Positions 42,179 to 55,418 of a stretch of DNA of 64,000 nucleotides are shown here, piece by piece. The notes beneath the pieces are model-generated. The model had not been told where the DNA came from. It did not search any database and worked only from the letters and a program-made list of their open reading frames with translations. Each line of letters starts with the position of its first letter. Position 1 is the stretch's first letter. The position numbers and the translations under genes are program-made. Source of the DNA: Canna indica (taxonomy: Eukaryota > Streptophyta > Magnoliopsida > Zingiberales > Cannaceae); contig CP136897.1 of NCBI GenBank assembly GCA_034359265.1, positions 22,810,001 to 22,874,000 on the forward strand, given 5' to 3'.

Positions 42179-45100
42179 ATGGTGGCCGACAAGGGGAAGA
42201 AGCCGAAGGCTGCGCAGCCGGGGAATGAAGAGGAAGGTACGGAGCACATCGACGGAGAGCTCGTTCTCTCCATCGAGAAACTCCAAGAGATTCAGGACGA
42301 GCTCGAAAAAGTAACCATTCCCTTCCCAAAAACGATTTTTTTTTCTAAAGCTATATCCTTTCCTGTCTATTTTAACTAGCATGTTTGTTCTCCCTGTTTT
42401 TCGTGATTATTATTTTTTATCTTTTCGAATTTGGGCGAATTTACGAGTTGTTTAATAGTTTATTGTGAAAATATGTGAGTTTTTGGCGGCGTTGATATGT
42501 TCTCTTTATTTATGATTGTCAATTGGAGGATAATTATTCTTTTCTTTTTTTTGCAGAATAAAATTGTTGGCTAGGGTTTCTACTTATTGCTATGTCCTAT
42601 AAAAATACTTTCTTGATTGCTCTAAGTTTTTGAAAGGAAAGTGTACGTTGCAAAACACAATTGTGTTCCATTATCGCGATCCCTGCTCATAAATGTTCAG
42701 AGGCATCATCATTTATAGTTTAAATCAGTTATTGACCTAGGAATTACAAGGGTTGGCTTGATTAGTTCATTAAATTACTACTTTCCTCTTGTTTTTGAGC
42801 TCTTACATGCTGCTCAAGAATGTAAAGTGTTTGTTTGAGCAAGGGTATGAAAGATAGCTTCCAATATTGTCTTTTTGTTGAGAAATTGTAGATGAACATG
42901 CTGTCTATAACTGAAATTTGACACATGAAACAAGAATAGCGATCTTGAAGGTTTTATCTATAGAATTAACATTTGATCGCTGGAGGTTTTGTTTTGTTTA
43001 TATTTGTTTTGGTATCTTCCAGTAAACTAATTGTGTGAAGGATCATAATTGTCTTCTTTTTCTTCCCTCTTTTCCTGATTTCAGCAGTTGACTGCATGCT
43101 GCAAAAAACATGCAAAAGTAGTACACAATGCACAAAATATCATATTGTGTGAAATATGTAATGAGATTTCAACTGCTTCCTTACTGTTTTGATAAGAATC
43201 CTCTGTATAATTTGGTTTGTGAAATCTTGGTAATCGTATTGTATTCTAAGTCTATATGTGTTTGCAATTCTTTATGATGACCAATATTATTTTCGTTTTA
43301 ATAGGTCAATGAGGAAGCAAGTGATAAAGTTTTTGAGGTGGAACGGAAGTACAATGAAATTCGCAGACCAGTGTATGATAAGCGAGCTGAAATAATCAAA
43401 CATATCCCTGACTTTTGGTTAACTGCGGTACTTCAGTTTTCAATACTTTAGTATTCTGTTCAGACTTCAGAGTGCACTTTCTGAGACAACTTATTTATAT
43501 TTTCTCTGTTTTTGGTGTTGTGCAGTTTTTGAGCCATCCTGCCCTTTGTGATCTCTTAACAGAGAAGGACCAACAGGTAACTGAACTGTCAACAATGAAG
43601 GATGAAATTATCTTGCTGGATATCTTAATCTTGTTTATCTAAGCTGAGTATGCATGAATTTGCTCTGTCATGTTATGAATGCATTAATATTTTTTTTTAT
43701 GATCTTTTAATAGATCTTCAAGTTCTTGCAATCACTAGATATTGAAGATCTCAAGAATGTGAAGGCAGGCTACTCCATTATATTTGTTAGTCACTAAACT
43801 ATTTCTTGAGTAATCCACTTATTTATATTTATACTTATTTCTATCAATATTCATGATTAACTGATTTTTTTTCAACAAATTATAGAACTTCTCTAATAAC
43901 CCATATTTTGAAGACACAAAACTGATAAAGACATATTCATTAACTGATGATGGGACATCCAGTGTATCTGGTACAGCAATTAAGTGGAAGGAGGGCATGG
44001 TAAGGGCAAATTCCTCTGTTTTTGTTCTTACCTTTTTTGTTATTAAACTTTCAATTCAGGCTATAGGTCTAATCCTTTTATCTTGTAATATTTGTAGGAA
44101 GAGATTGCCAATGGTGATGCTCAAGAGAAGAAAGGGAAAAAGCGATCCTTTGTTGAGGAAAGGTATTTTTTTCTTTGAATTGTATTTTCTTATATGCTTC
44201 TAACTTGGTGATATTTGTTTTGTTTGTGGTAATTCTTATTATCATATGATTGAGCACAAAGGTTTTTTTATCTATAACTTTTTTGTCAAAAAATCTGTGT
44301 TTTTGGTTTCTTTCTACATCAGCATCATATTGTCTAGTTTCCTTGTCCCATTGATTCACTTTGTGTCTAAAGTTGTTTGCCATGGTTCACTTGATCTTCC
44401 TGTTTGTCTCAAAGTAATTTATCTGAAATAAAGTGAACCACGATCTTTACAATTGCATTAAAGATTTTATTTTTTACAAGATTTTGTTGAGAATTCAAGT
44501 ATTTACTAATATAAGTTAATTTTTGCCTTGACCCTTATAAATTTCTAATGTGATATCCATTTAACTCTCTAGTATTATTGAATCTTAAAATCATATGGCA
44601 ATTATTTGCCTGAGCTGTAAAAAAGCAGATAATTCAGAATTCGAGTCAATTTCAAAATTCTTATCAACTTGTTTCTGAATTGAGACCTTAGAGACATATG
44701 GCTAGCTGGATGTTTTCCAACAAAGTTTATAATTTACTTTGCAATAATCATGCAATTGTTATTTGTTAGCTCTGCTAGATTTTTTATATCAACCAACATG
44801 ATTGAAATGCCAACTATATCAATTTATTTCACTTTTTAATTGATTTATCTTTTAAGGATATATCTATTTATGGTGATATAGTTGTCATCAATGATATTTG
44901 TCAAGTTGCGGTTAACTATATTTATTATAAGTCCTAATATGTTTTGCCTGTTTTATGAGCAGTTTCTTCACTTGGTTCAGCGAATCTCAACAAAATAACC
45001 CCTCGGATGGAATTATGGATGAGGTAAGATTTTATGAATCTAGTTGTTATTGCAGACAATTGAATGGTGATACAGACCTAATCATACAAATGACTAATGT

Positions 45101-46243
45101 TACTCATAGTGGTCCTTTTTCTTCGTGAATAGTACCACTATTTGTGGTACGAATTCAGATATTTTCATCCCCTTCAGCTGTGTATCCTATTCTTTCTCAG
45201 TATGTGCTCTAACGTGTGCATATGTAGGTGGCTGAGATAATCAAGGACGATTTGTGGCCGAATCCTTTGAAATACTTCAATAATGTATGTTTCTAGCAAA
45301 GTTGTTTGTGGCTTCTCCCTTGCCTCAATTATTCCTCTTAATTATTTTGAATTGCTTCTTCCACAAGCAACAATGCTTCAGATTTTTTTCCACTGTTCTG
45401 TTATAGGAAGCTGATGAGGAGGATTTTGATGGAGAGGAAGATGATGAAGAGGTATTTGTCTCATCTTTTTTAATGAAAATTCTTTTTTTATGAAAATTCT
45501 TTTTTAATGTAGAAATTTCTATTACTACTGTTATATTAGACATTGAACAAGATGCTTAATTTGCAAATTGTTGCTATTTCAAAGTAATTTGTATTACTAC
45601 TGTTAGATCAGACATTTAACTGGATATAGATTCTATCTTCACCTTTCTTTTTTCCATATTTCCTGCTTGTTCTCTTTCCCAATTTCCAAATATTGTAATT
45701 GCTGACAATTTAGTAATTTGCTTAGGAGAACATGTAATTGTTGTTAGCCTCTTAAAACTATATGTTTCTCATGATGTTCACTTTATTCACCTATACACAT
45801 GTGCGGTAAGGGGAATATGAGGGTAAAAATTACTCGTTAAAATATTACCTCTTATACTCTAAATAGCACCCTGCCTCAATTTTCTTCTCCCCTTTATTGA
45901 TCCAGGGTTGTAGATGTCATAAAATTTAAATTGGTGACAATATTACTATTGCCTACTATAATTGAACTGCATAATAAAGTGATTTTTTTTTTGTTGTATA
46001 ATTGTTATGTGCATATTCATATCTCTCTGCTACAAAGCTATCCATAGTTCAAATGGAGGCTTCCTAAGCATGCCATTCTTAAGGCATAGATTAGTTGCAC
46101 CTATTTTCATAGTATTAGGTTCCTTTTCTATGGATCACATAATTAATAATTCCTTTTCTTTTTACAAGGGGACTGATGATGAAGATGGTGAGCAGGATGA
46201 TGATGATGAAGATGAAGAGGACGACGGCGAGCAGGATGATTGA
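42179..46243 (+). CDS. NRP1: NAP1-related protein (NRP), SET/TAF-I-type histone chaperone
   Basis: Ten exons, all GT-AG: 42179-42310, 43305-43427, 43526-43576, 43714-43785, 43886-43999, 44098-44162, 44963-45023, 45228-45284, 45407-45451 and 46169-46243, giving 264 residues, close to Arabidopsis NRP1/NRP2. The N-terminal helix (about 25-80; [20 protein letters not shown]) forms the dimer coiled coil. The earmuff domain follows (about 84-225; [57 protein letters not shown]). An Asp/Glu tail closes the protein. Members bind H2A-H2B dimers, act in the nucleus in chromatin assembly and affect root cell fate and recombination in Arabidopsis. The first intron is about 1 kb. The call is secure; NRP1 versus NRP2 cannot be resolved. 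Confidence 0.93.
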
Positions 46244-47278
46244 AATCCAAACTGATTGCCACTTGAATTTGGTGCTTTTGCCTCCTATAAATTTTTTTGT
46301 TGCACATGCAAAGGAAAAGGCTCATAGCCGAGTGAAGATACAGAGGCGCAGGATACTTCCTGGCTGTCATAACCTGGATGTGTTTGATTAAAGTCACTTT
46401 CCAATCTGTCCTACAAAGTTTAATATTTAGTCTAAAATTGTTGATGATTAGCTAGGGTAGCTGTTTAGCAATCTTAGATAATGTTTTGGGTCTTTTATAT
46501 AGTCTTATAGATAACTGTTGTCAGATGCTCTTCAATCACACTTCTAACTGCTATTGTTTTGTGTTATTATGAACCTGAACTGATTATTTTGAGGATTCTG
46601 AGTTCTTCAATCTCATGACTCATCCCATGGCAGATCATATATTTTGGCCTTGTTGCAACTTATGATATGTAGCACAATAATTGTGTGGTTTTGGAAATGT
46701 CTTGTAATAATAATTTAAATAATAAATATCCAAGGTGCAAAAGACAGACCCCTTTAAGTTTTACCTTTTGAAAATAAGGAAAGTACTAGTTGGTGAACTA
46801 CCTGTTTTTTACTATTGTTAGTTTACTGTATGTTTGTCAAACAGTCCAAGTTCTGCATGCAATAAGTTCTGTCTTTTCTTCCTCTGACTTCTTCCTTTCA
46901 CCTTTGGATGCCAAGCAAGAAAAGATCTGGAATCATATTTATTTTATTTTATTTTAATCACTGTACTAAATAAATAATGGATTCAAATTTATATTTTATC
47001 CAATCTTTCTTAATCTTACGAAAAGAGGGTGGGAATGGAATTGAAAAAAAAATTAGTACTCATGTTGGTTGTCTTGGCTCTTTGCGTTTGTAAGAGGGTT
47101 TAGATTTTATTGAGTGGTAGCTTTGATTTAGAGGCTGCAAATTGAAGATTGTTTGGTTGATTGTAAATAAGCTTCAACTAGGTTAGCAACATTAGACTTT
47201 TACATATTGCAATTGCACGATGCAAATTGCATTGCAACCTAAAAAGTCTGCAAATTCAATCTGTAACATGCAAATGAT
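46244..47278. other. 3' region of NRP and spacer
   Basis: The NRP 3' UTR runs first; AATAAA-like signals near 46720 are far from the stop. Then come AT-rich sequence and ATTTTATTTT runs near 46940. No further gene was seen. Confidence 0.45.
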
Positions 47279-47550
47279 AGGGCTCCTCTCTCTCACGATA
47301 GCCTCCTCTAGCTCACGACAATCTTTCTTATTTTTGCTCTCGAAAATCTCCTCTAACTCGCGACCACCTTCGTCTTCCTCTCGCTTGTAACAATCTCTCT
47401 TGCAATAGTTTCTCTCTCGCTTGCAACAATCTTTTTTCTAAAAACCTCTTCTAACTCAAGACAACCTCCATCTTCCTCTTGCTTGTAACAATTTCTCTCG
47501 CACTAGGTTCTCTCTCACTCGCAACAATCTATTTTTCGCACGCGATAATC
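47279..47550. repeat. Degenerate pyrimidine-rich minisatellite
   Basis: Imperfect repeats of a 40-60 bp block built from CTCGCTTGCAACAATCTCTC and CTCCTCTAACTCGCGAC variants occur five to six times. Confidence 0.6.
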
Positions 47551-47781
47551 TCTTTTTTTATTATTTGCTATCAACCAAATGTTTGCAAATAAAAGTTGCA
47601 AGTCTACTCGCAGGCAACCAAACAGTAGGTTACAACTCCTATTTGCGGGCATCTATTTTTTCATGCAAATGTGTTTTGCAATATTTGCATTTGCATTTTG
47701 TAGGGAACCAAATGTCCTCTTAGTGATTAAATTGCTTAACTTGTCACCGCATCCACTTAATATAGTTAATAATTAAAAGTT

Positions 47782-47995
47782 GAGTTAATTAATGAATATA
47801 TCATGACTTTTACTGAAAATTTCAAATCTATCACGACTTTTCATTTGTTTCAAATACAGGCTCCAACTCTCGATTCGTTTCAATTGTATCAAATCGAAAC
47901 GAATCGAGAATTGAAATATACATTTGAAACAAATGAAAAGTCATGATAGATTTGAGAATTTAGGTAAAAATCATGATATATTCATTAATTAACCC
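47782..47995. mobile_element. Near-palindromic MULE-type MITE, 214 bp
   Basis: The two halves are inverted copies, beginning GAGTTAATTAATGAATATAT and ending ATATATTCATTAATTAACCC. A perfect 9-bp target duplication TTAAAAGTT flanks it (47773-47781, 47996-48004). There is only a few-base loop between the arms near 47887. Confidence 0.9.
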
Positions 47996-48008
47996 TTAAA
48001 AGTTTAGG

Positions 48009-48524
48009 TATTGTTTGGTTAGCGAAAACTTTTTATGATTTGGTTTCTGTGAAAATGAAAACTATATAGTTATAGAAAATAATATTAGTTTATTTATAAA
48101 AAATAGATTGACTTAATTTTAAAAATTAAGTTTGGTTCAATTAGATATAAATTGATTTAATTAATTTGACAACTTAATAAAATAATTTGAGTTGAAATGA
48201 TTTTTTTATATTTTTATAAATTAGATATAATTTGATTTATTTGGAAATCAATCAATTATATATAAAATATATTTTTTATACAGTATAAAAAATATTTATA
48301 GTTACAAATTTATCACCATATTTTAATTAATATCGAAATCGACGATCTCAAAATCATAGAAACAAACTTCTAACATTTTCATTTTTCTTAAGAAAATTGA
48401 TTTCATTGAAATTTTGATTTCAATTCAGTTTCGCGAAAATGCCAAACCAAACATCTTTTTTCGTAAGCAATTTCAGTAAAATCGAAACCACAAAAGTAGG
48501 CTCGATTTTGCTAACCAAACAATA
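48009..48524. mobile_element. MITE with TATTGTTTGGTTAGC termini, 516 bp
   Basis: Terminal inverted repeats are TATTGTTTGGTTAGC and GCTAACCAAACAATA. The subterminal parts GAAAACTTTTTATGATTTGG and CGATTTTG are also partly inverted. The style fits PIF/Harbinger or hAT MITEs. No clear target duplication is visible. Confidence 0.7.
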
Positions 48525-48827
48525 TTATTCTTGCTAGAGACGTTATTTGCTTCTTCTTTAGTGTGTCAAAACACCCTATAAATTATGCTCGTGGTCGTGT
48601 GCCGAGCTGACATGATGCCCTAATGCGATAGGCCCATGATTATCGTTCCTCACTTTCAATGGTTCAACTAGTTGTTTGGGCTTTTTCTATTTGAAAATAC
48701 CCCTTGAAAGAAATAGTGCTCTTAAGCCAATCACATGTTGATGTGTAGGGAACTATTTTTGGTTAATGAATAATATGAGACGACTTTTCATCATACGTTG
48801 CATCTATATTTTATATATATTAGATTG
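48525..48827. other. Spacer, nothing recognised
   Basis: No open frame or repeat pairing found. Confidence 0.4.
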
Positions 48828-50656
48828 TGATGAACCCCATGAACCCGGGCAATTAATTCCAAGGCCATGATGAGATCATGCTAGTGAGACTTGAAATCCA
48901 CATGTCCTTGTTCTAAGTATTCCTAGTCGTAGGATCACCAATTAGGAAATTGATGATTCTGAATAGACTGGTGCACTTAGTACATGCCTTATACGATAAG
49001 GGATAGCTGATCTCATAATTACCGATGAGCCGTCATTAATGTACAAGTGCAGGTGCTCACAAGAGAATGAGTTCACTGAACGGACCTACACGAGAAACAC
49101 AGAATGAAATCCTTACATGAGTGTCAATAGGATGCTCCTCGGGTGATAGTAGGTGCAAGCACTACTTGGACATGAGGTTGTCATGGTTACCTTGTGAGTG
49201 ATGACCTATTATTATGGTCTTATCCCTGCATGGCCCTCAGCGTCATGTGTCGGGTATTACTGGGCATGGGGAACCATTCATGGAGGTAAGTGAGCAACCA
49301 ACATGGAATCAATTACTCCTAGTGAAAGGACATAATGTCCTATGTGTCCCTGGAAGTGTCGACTCGGGAATCTCTGGCCAGAGTAGATATGAAAGTCAGG
49401 AAGATGTTTCTGACATTTTATTATTAAGACGACATCTTGGCGGGTGGAATACATATGAATCGGTATTAGGGTTTGACACTTCTTTCGTACCCTAGCCGAC
49501 GTCGGGACATTGTAATCGAGGGACTTAGTTGCACGATAACTAATCGCGGAAGAGCGTTTGATCCCCTGTAGATTGAACCTCACACTATCCGGATAGTCAT
49601 GACACGTTGCTAGACGTCAATCTTGACTTGTGAGTGGAGTCTCTCACGACCACATTAAATGGGGTTTTAGTGATGGCTCGAAAGATTCGAATAGAAGTCG
49701 TTATATCAGATCCGACTCTCCGTTATGCACAACTCACTACTGGCTTAGTGTGAGGCTCAATGGGTCACACACAATAGGCTAACCTCGTAACATACATTAT
49801 GAGATAAAGTCCATATGCGGCACTATATGTCTACTAGCATGAACATGTTGCAACACGATCACGGATCTCATTTTACAAACATGATAGGAAAGATATTTCC
49901 TATAGGAACGAATACGCGAGGAAGGAGTTCCTCGGTAACCCTAATTTGTAAGGTATCCATAAATCGGAGATCAATTAAAGTTGATATTTAGTTGGATTTA
50001 ATTAATTTTGAATTAATTATAAATCCATTAAATATAAATTATTATTTTGGAGGCAAACTTCTAAATTTTGAATTCCGGAGAGAGGATTTAAAAAGGGGGG
50101 GGGCTACCTAGGTGGCAACATATGTCATTTATAAATAGATGGTCTAACCTCCTTCAAAGGGGTTAAGCAAATTGGTTACTCGTCTTGGAAAAGGTTTCGG
50201 ATTGCATTCTTAAGAGGCTTCTTGAAGAGAAAAGCTCCAAGAACTCATCTTCATCTCCTTGGGCGGCCGACCATCTAAAGCTTCATTCGCTGATTTTGTG
50301 AAGCCGATTGAATGTCTTTTCCTCTTGGGTGTGTCATCTATTTCATCTTCTTGGAGGAATCCATGAAGGACAACGAGGTATTCTTTCATTTTCCTTCTCG
50401 TTCCGTGGTTTTCTCATCCCCTCTTCCTCCCTTTTGGTGCTCGGTTCTTGGTGGAAGGGTCGGCTTCACCTTGGTGCTTTTCAGGGTTGAGATTGCCTCT
50501 TAGTTGAGCCACAACGAGTCTCGATGTTCGCTGCCCCTTTGTTGCGAGGCGCTTGGTGTGGACCTTCCTTGGAGGACGTGTGCATGTGCGTCTTGAAACG
50601 GGGATAGGAGCAGTCATACCATCCGTGGTATAAGGTATATATTCTCCTTCTACTCG
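48828..50656 (+). mobile_element. Possible solo LTR of a retrotransposon
   Basis: A long non-coding block starts TGATGAACCCCATGAACC. It contains a TATA-like TTTATAAATAG at about 50129-50139, followed by a transcribed-leader-like segment (AAGCTCCAAGAACTCATC). The heptamer TAGATTG borders it on both sides (48821-48827, 50657-50663). The 3' end would be CTACTCG rather than the canonical CA, and no second LTR or internal domain is present, so the call is tentative. Confidence 0.35.
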
Positions 50657-50663
50657 TAGATTG

Positions 50664-52603
50664 AATTCCTTAAAAATTGCTAAAGTTGATCGCTGGTTTA
50701 AGAATGGTTTGAATATTTAAAAATCATTTTTTCGATGTTCTTCTTCTTTCCATCCTCGCGGAAGAAAACTTTTATCCTTTTATCAATATTGACCTAAAGG
50801 GTCCTTTGTAATTTTTCTTCAATTTATTATTTATTTTTCAAAAAAAAGGTTAAGTTCTTCCAAGTCTCCCCAAATTCAAGTAGCAAGAGATGGCCTCTTG
50901 CAGTCTGATTTATAATATATAAAATCAAGCTAAATATAAATGGATTGATTTTAATATATATATATATTCCCTGCCAACTTGAGGAATCTACTCCCTTATC
51001 CTAGGAAGCTTGTGAGTGTTGCCCCCAAAACAAAACTAGGGCACTCTGCTGCTGTTTATGCTGCCCTTGTTTTGTTTTGTTTTGCCAACCACGTCCACCT
51101 ACCCTTGATTTCAGGTTCATGTTCCCTTTGTGTCTACATGGGAAATCAAATCTCTTGTTCTTCAAGTCTCAAATATTTCCTCTATTTTGTATGCCTTTGT
51201 AATGATAGCAATCAGACCTTTAATTATCAGCTCTGTACATGCAAGCTTTAAACAAAGAAAAGAAAAAGGAGATATCATACATCTGGGACATGCATGCTGA
51301 GTACTTGGGACATTGCTGTTGCAGCAAATACATTGATCTTATACCTTATCTTTAAACTTTGGTTTGCATAGGACCCTTGCTATGGAGGAAAGCCTTGATT
51401 AATTATTCTAAAATAAGATCTTCTAGGTTATATATATATATATATGACATAGGACACTAGATCTTGCCCTATAAATTGTTACAGAATAATAAGATAACAA
51501 ACATCTAAAAGATCTTGATATGAAGTATATACATGACTAACATCAGTAATAAAAAATATGATAGTAACTAAAATATCATTGTTTTCTTCATTTTGATATG
51601 AAGTATCAACGCCTTCCTCCTCTTTGGTCATACTGTCGTCATCCTCTTCCATTGTTTCATCATCATTGGCCTCATCGACATCATCGTCGTTGGCCTCATC
51701 GACATCATCATTGGCGTTGAGTGTGGCATTGGCAAGGAGGGGTCGACACAATGCTAGAGGATGATCGGATTTGACCAAGAACGAAGGGGAAAGGGAATAG
51801 GGTTTTTATCTAAGATGGGAGAGGAGAAGAGGAAGAAAACATACTTGATACATATTAGGTGAAGGAGTGATGGCGAACTAGGGTTTCATATTTGGAAAAA
51901 ATAAAAAATTAATAAGAAAGATTGTCGCCGAGTGAAGGGATATATAAGCCCATCAACTATAGCCCAACGAAGACACTTAGCCATCGCTAATTAATTTTGA
52001 AACGTCGTCAATAATGGTGAAAGGTATCATTGATGGTGAAAAGCCATTGCTGATGGTATATAAAAGTTGTTGATTTTATATTAAACAATGACAACTTATT
52101 AGTCGTTGATAATCCTCTCAAAAATTTTATATTACCTATTAGTCATGTTTGTTAGTATATATAAGTTGACATATTAGATCGATTCAGATTAGGTTTATGT
52201 AAGAGAATTTTTGCGGCCAAATATTAATTCCATCGATGCCCTAAAAGTATCGAGCTAATGATAGATGCTTATCAAGTTAATGAATTAGTTATATATTCCA
52301 ATAGGTTGGATAGAATTTTTTTAATCAATTATATATGCATCAAATATTTATAATATTAATTTTATATTCTTCTAATTTTACTCTCTCTAATTCAAGCAAA
52401 AAAAATATTAAAATCTATCTTTTACTTTATCCTGCCTTTATCTCATGAAATAAATATATCTCAACAATTTCCTCGATATGCCGACTTAAAACAAAACAAA
52501 TTGCATGGATTAAATTTGTAAAAAATGAAACTACAATTAATGAATATATATATATATATATATATATGAAGTCATCCCTAAAGAATATTATAAATCCAAA
52601 TTT
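50664..52603. other. Intergenic DNA with low-complexity pieces
   Basis: A minus-strand open stretch at 51479-51778 has tandem VDEANDDD-like repeats from an ATCATCGTCG microsatellite-like tract and is not a credible gene. Positions about 51955-52135 contain degenerate GCCATTGCTGATGG and GTCGTTGATAAT motifs, like the subterminal zone of a very old CACTA element. A (TA)n tract is at about 52540-52567. Confidence 0.45.
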
Positions 52604-53033
52604 TGCAAAGAACACGAGGAAGTAGCTAAAAATTTGAAAAAAAATATGATTTAGAGGGGTCCTACAACACACCACAAGCAAAAATTTTACGATCTGCTGG
52701 AACTTATAAATGAACAAGTTCCAACGGAATATCCTATTAGAATTTGTATCATAAAACCTGTAAATGAATAAATTTTAACAGGTTATCTGAAATTGGTACT
52801 ATCGTACTACACGTACCACAGGTTTCGGATAAGATCTGATTCCAAATTCCAATGGGGTATAATTTAATTTCAAAATATAGAAATCGATTCTATACATGAT
52901 AAAATTCGAGTATCGTAAAAAATATAAGGTACCCGAATCCGCTCACCCCTGCGTGGAAGTAGCTAGAGAAATTTGAAAGAAAGAAATGGTTTAGAGGGTC
53001 CTACGACACACCACAAGCAAAGTCTTTACAGCC
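52604..53033. repeat. Direct repeat of about 80 bp around a hAT-like fragment
   Basis: Copies at about 52604-52690 and 52953-53033 share GGAAGTAGCTA, AATTTGAAA, GATTTAGAGG or GGTTTAGAGG, GGTCCTAC and ACACACCACAAGCAAA. Between them (about 52695-52948) lies a truncated relative of the hAT MITE at 54825-55330, recognised by GAATCCGCTCACCCCT at its right end. Confidence 0.7.
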
Positions 53034-53599
53034 GAAGGATGGGGTCTGACAAGAAGCCTTTAGTTCATGTTCATGTTGCCAACATTGGATGGTTGGCAGC
53101 TATGCATTGTCTTCAACAAGGCATCTAAAAACCCACTTCTCATGAGTGGCCAGCAAATTTTGTATCTGTAGCATGCTCTTGTCCCCTCCATTTTTGGGGT
53201 ACCCTACAAATTTAGAACCAGCCAACCATGAGAACAAGTTGATCATCTTCCTCTAATCTTTAATCCTTAATTTTATGGGGTACATCAATTACCTTCCTAA
53301 ATATAGTTCCTAAGTTAAACCCCTTTATTAATTAATTGAATCCTTATTTTTTTAATCAAGTCCTCCCATTTGCTTTTAGTTCATGTACTTGTGAAAATAG
53401 TAGTACTGTTTTTCAAGTATGAGTCATCAAAAACCTTCTTGATTATTTTAATGAATCTCAATGATGTGAATTATTTTATATTTATAAACATTTTTAATTA
53501 AGAATCAAGAAAAAATATACAAACTCCGTATTCTCCTTCATGTTTATAACTAATATGACGTTCACTCTATTTTCACATGCTCATAATCGATTGAGATAT

Positions 53600-54245
53600 C
53601 GGCTTAACCTAATAAATTTTAAAAAAATTAATGAATCTAACCCAAATTATAGTGAAATTAATCTAATCTCATTTTTAATTTGCATCAATTCTAACTTGAA
53701 ATTTTGAATTAACATCAGTTATATCTCGTCGTTAAGTTATTGTTAATGAAACCATTAGTTATTGATTTGACATCTTAGACAATAATTAATATATTAATTT
53801 TTAATACTCATATACACAAGTTAACAAGTGAAAATTAAAAGAAATACATAAAATCCTATCCCGATATTCATCCTCACGTACTCGAACTCTCATACTACCT
53901 GCTATAGTTGCTGACTAGGACGCCACATCATATTGCCAAATTATATTAGTAAACAAGTAGTACGAGTGTTCGGGTGAGATGAATGTCGAGTTAGTGTTGT
54001 GTGTGTGTGTGTTTTTTTTTAAAAAAAATCAGCAGTTAACTCGTATATCTGAGTATAACAATTAATATATAAGTTGTTGACTAAGATTCCACGTTATCAA
54101 CTAACAGTTTCATTAACAACAACTTGACAGTGAGATATAATTGATGTTAATTCAAAATTTTAGGTTAGATTTGATGCAAATTAAAAATTATATTAGATTC
54201 GTTAATTTCATTATAGTTTGAATTATGTTTATTGATTTTTCCATA
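53600..54245. mobile_element. Foldback-type element with arms of about 230 bp
   Basis: Left arm (about 53600-53830) and right arm (about 54035-54245) are inverted copies at roughly 80-85% identity by eye, sharing AATTTGCATCAA, AATTTTGAATTAACATCA, TATATCTC and GTTAATGAAAC. The loop includes a (GT)n tract near 53996-54010 followed by T and A runs. No transposase. Confidence 0.7.
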
Positions 54246-54824
54246 ATTTTTATTTTTAATAGGTCACGATCAATTTCCATGCTGTTTTGATTAGAACTCG
54301 TTGCCTCAACAAGTTCAAACAAGAACGATTAATATATACACATGGAAATTAATTAATAAGAATTTGGATTGTATTAATTCGGGTCGTCAAGGAAAGGTGT
54401 AGTAATCAAGTGGATGTGAAAACTAATATGGCATATTATAAGAAATTAATTTATTGGGTTAAGTCGACATCTGGGCATGTGAAAATGAAAGAAAACATAC
54501 AAGATATTGTCATCAATTGTGCTACTCACAGTTCGCAAAGAAAGTTCCATTAATTATAAAACTTGAAGGGGTCTAATTATATTATTTATCTAAAGTGAAG
54601 GGGAAATCACTATAATTTATCTTAAAGTTAATAAAATGATTAAAGTCCAATACCATAATAATTAATTTTTATTTTTTTACTAAATTATGATTAGAAATTT
54701 AAAATAATCCACATCATCAATAATATGATGTGATGAAATTTATTATGAAAATAATTAAAGAAAATTTGATTACTCATAGTTGAAAGAGTAATATTTGTAA
54801 TTTCAAAATAGAACGGGTGAAAAT

Positions 54825-55330
54825 TAAGGGTGTGCATGGGTACCGGGTAGATATGAAATCGGTTGAAACCTTTTCGATCGAGATAGATTCAGGATAGACC
54901 CAAATTAAATTCGGATAGTGGTCGAAACAAAACTAAAGGAACCGGTTAAAATCAATTTCAGTTCCCGATCCAACCCATCGGGTACCCGGACTGAAATAAG
55001 AACCAGTATTCAAAACTTGTATCTTTGAATCTATTCATTTACAAGTTCTAGGATATATGTTTCAACAGAGTACCCTGAATATGTACCATGAAACATGTAA
55101 ATGAACTGATTACAACATAGTACCCTATAACATGTATCTTGAAATATGTAAATTACATATTCCAATAGGTATTCGGCCAGAATATTGTACTACACCACAA
55201 CTTTCAGATAGGGTCTGATTCCAAATCTCAATCGAATAAGGTCCGAGTTCAAAACTTAGGAACCAGTCCTATACATGATAGAATTCGGATATCATAAAAA
55301 AATATAGGATATTCGAATATGCTCACCCCA
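54825..55330. mobile_element. hAT-like MITE, 506 bp
   Basis: Ends TAAGGGTGTGCATGGG and ATATGCTCACCCCA are imperfect inverted repeats. The flanks are GTGAAAAT (54817-54824) and GTGAGAAT (55331-55338), an 8-bp duplication with one mismatch. It is the intact relative of the split element at 9579-13928. Confidence 0.8.
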
Positions 55331-55338
55331 GTGAGAAT

Positions 55339-55379
55339 ATAATTTATCTAAAAAATAATCTAGAGAGACAATATATTAG

Positions 55380-55418
<39 letters not shown>

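Noticed and set aside
46007..46243. Independent open frame with acidic C-terminus
   Set aside because: Its last 24 codons are the final NRP exon (46169-46243); the upstream part is intron 9.
49214..49495. 93-codon open frame
   Set aside because: No domain, lies within the LTR-like block, and codon use is unlike the host genes.
51479..51778. Acidic protein gene on the minus strand
   Set aside because: The acidic part is a translated ATC-rich microsatellite; there is no recognisable domain or gene context.
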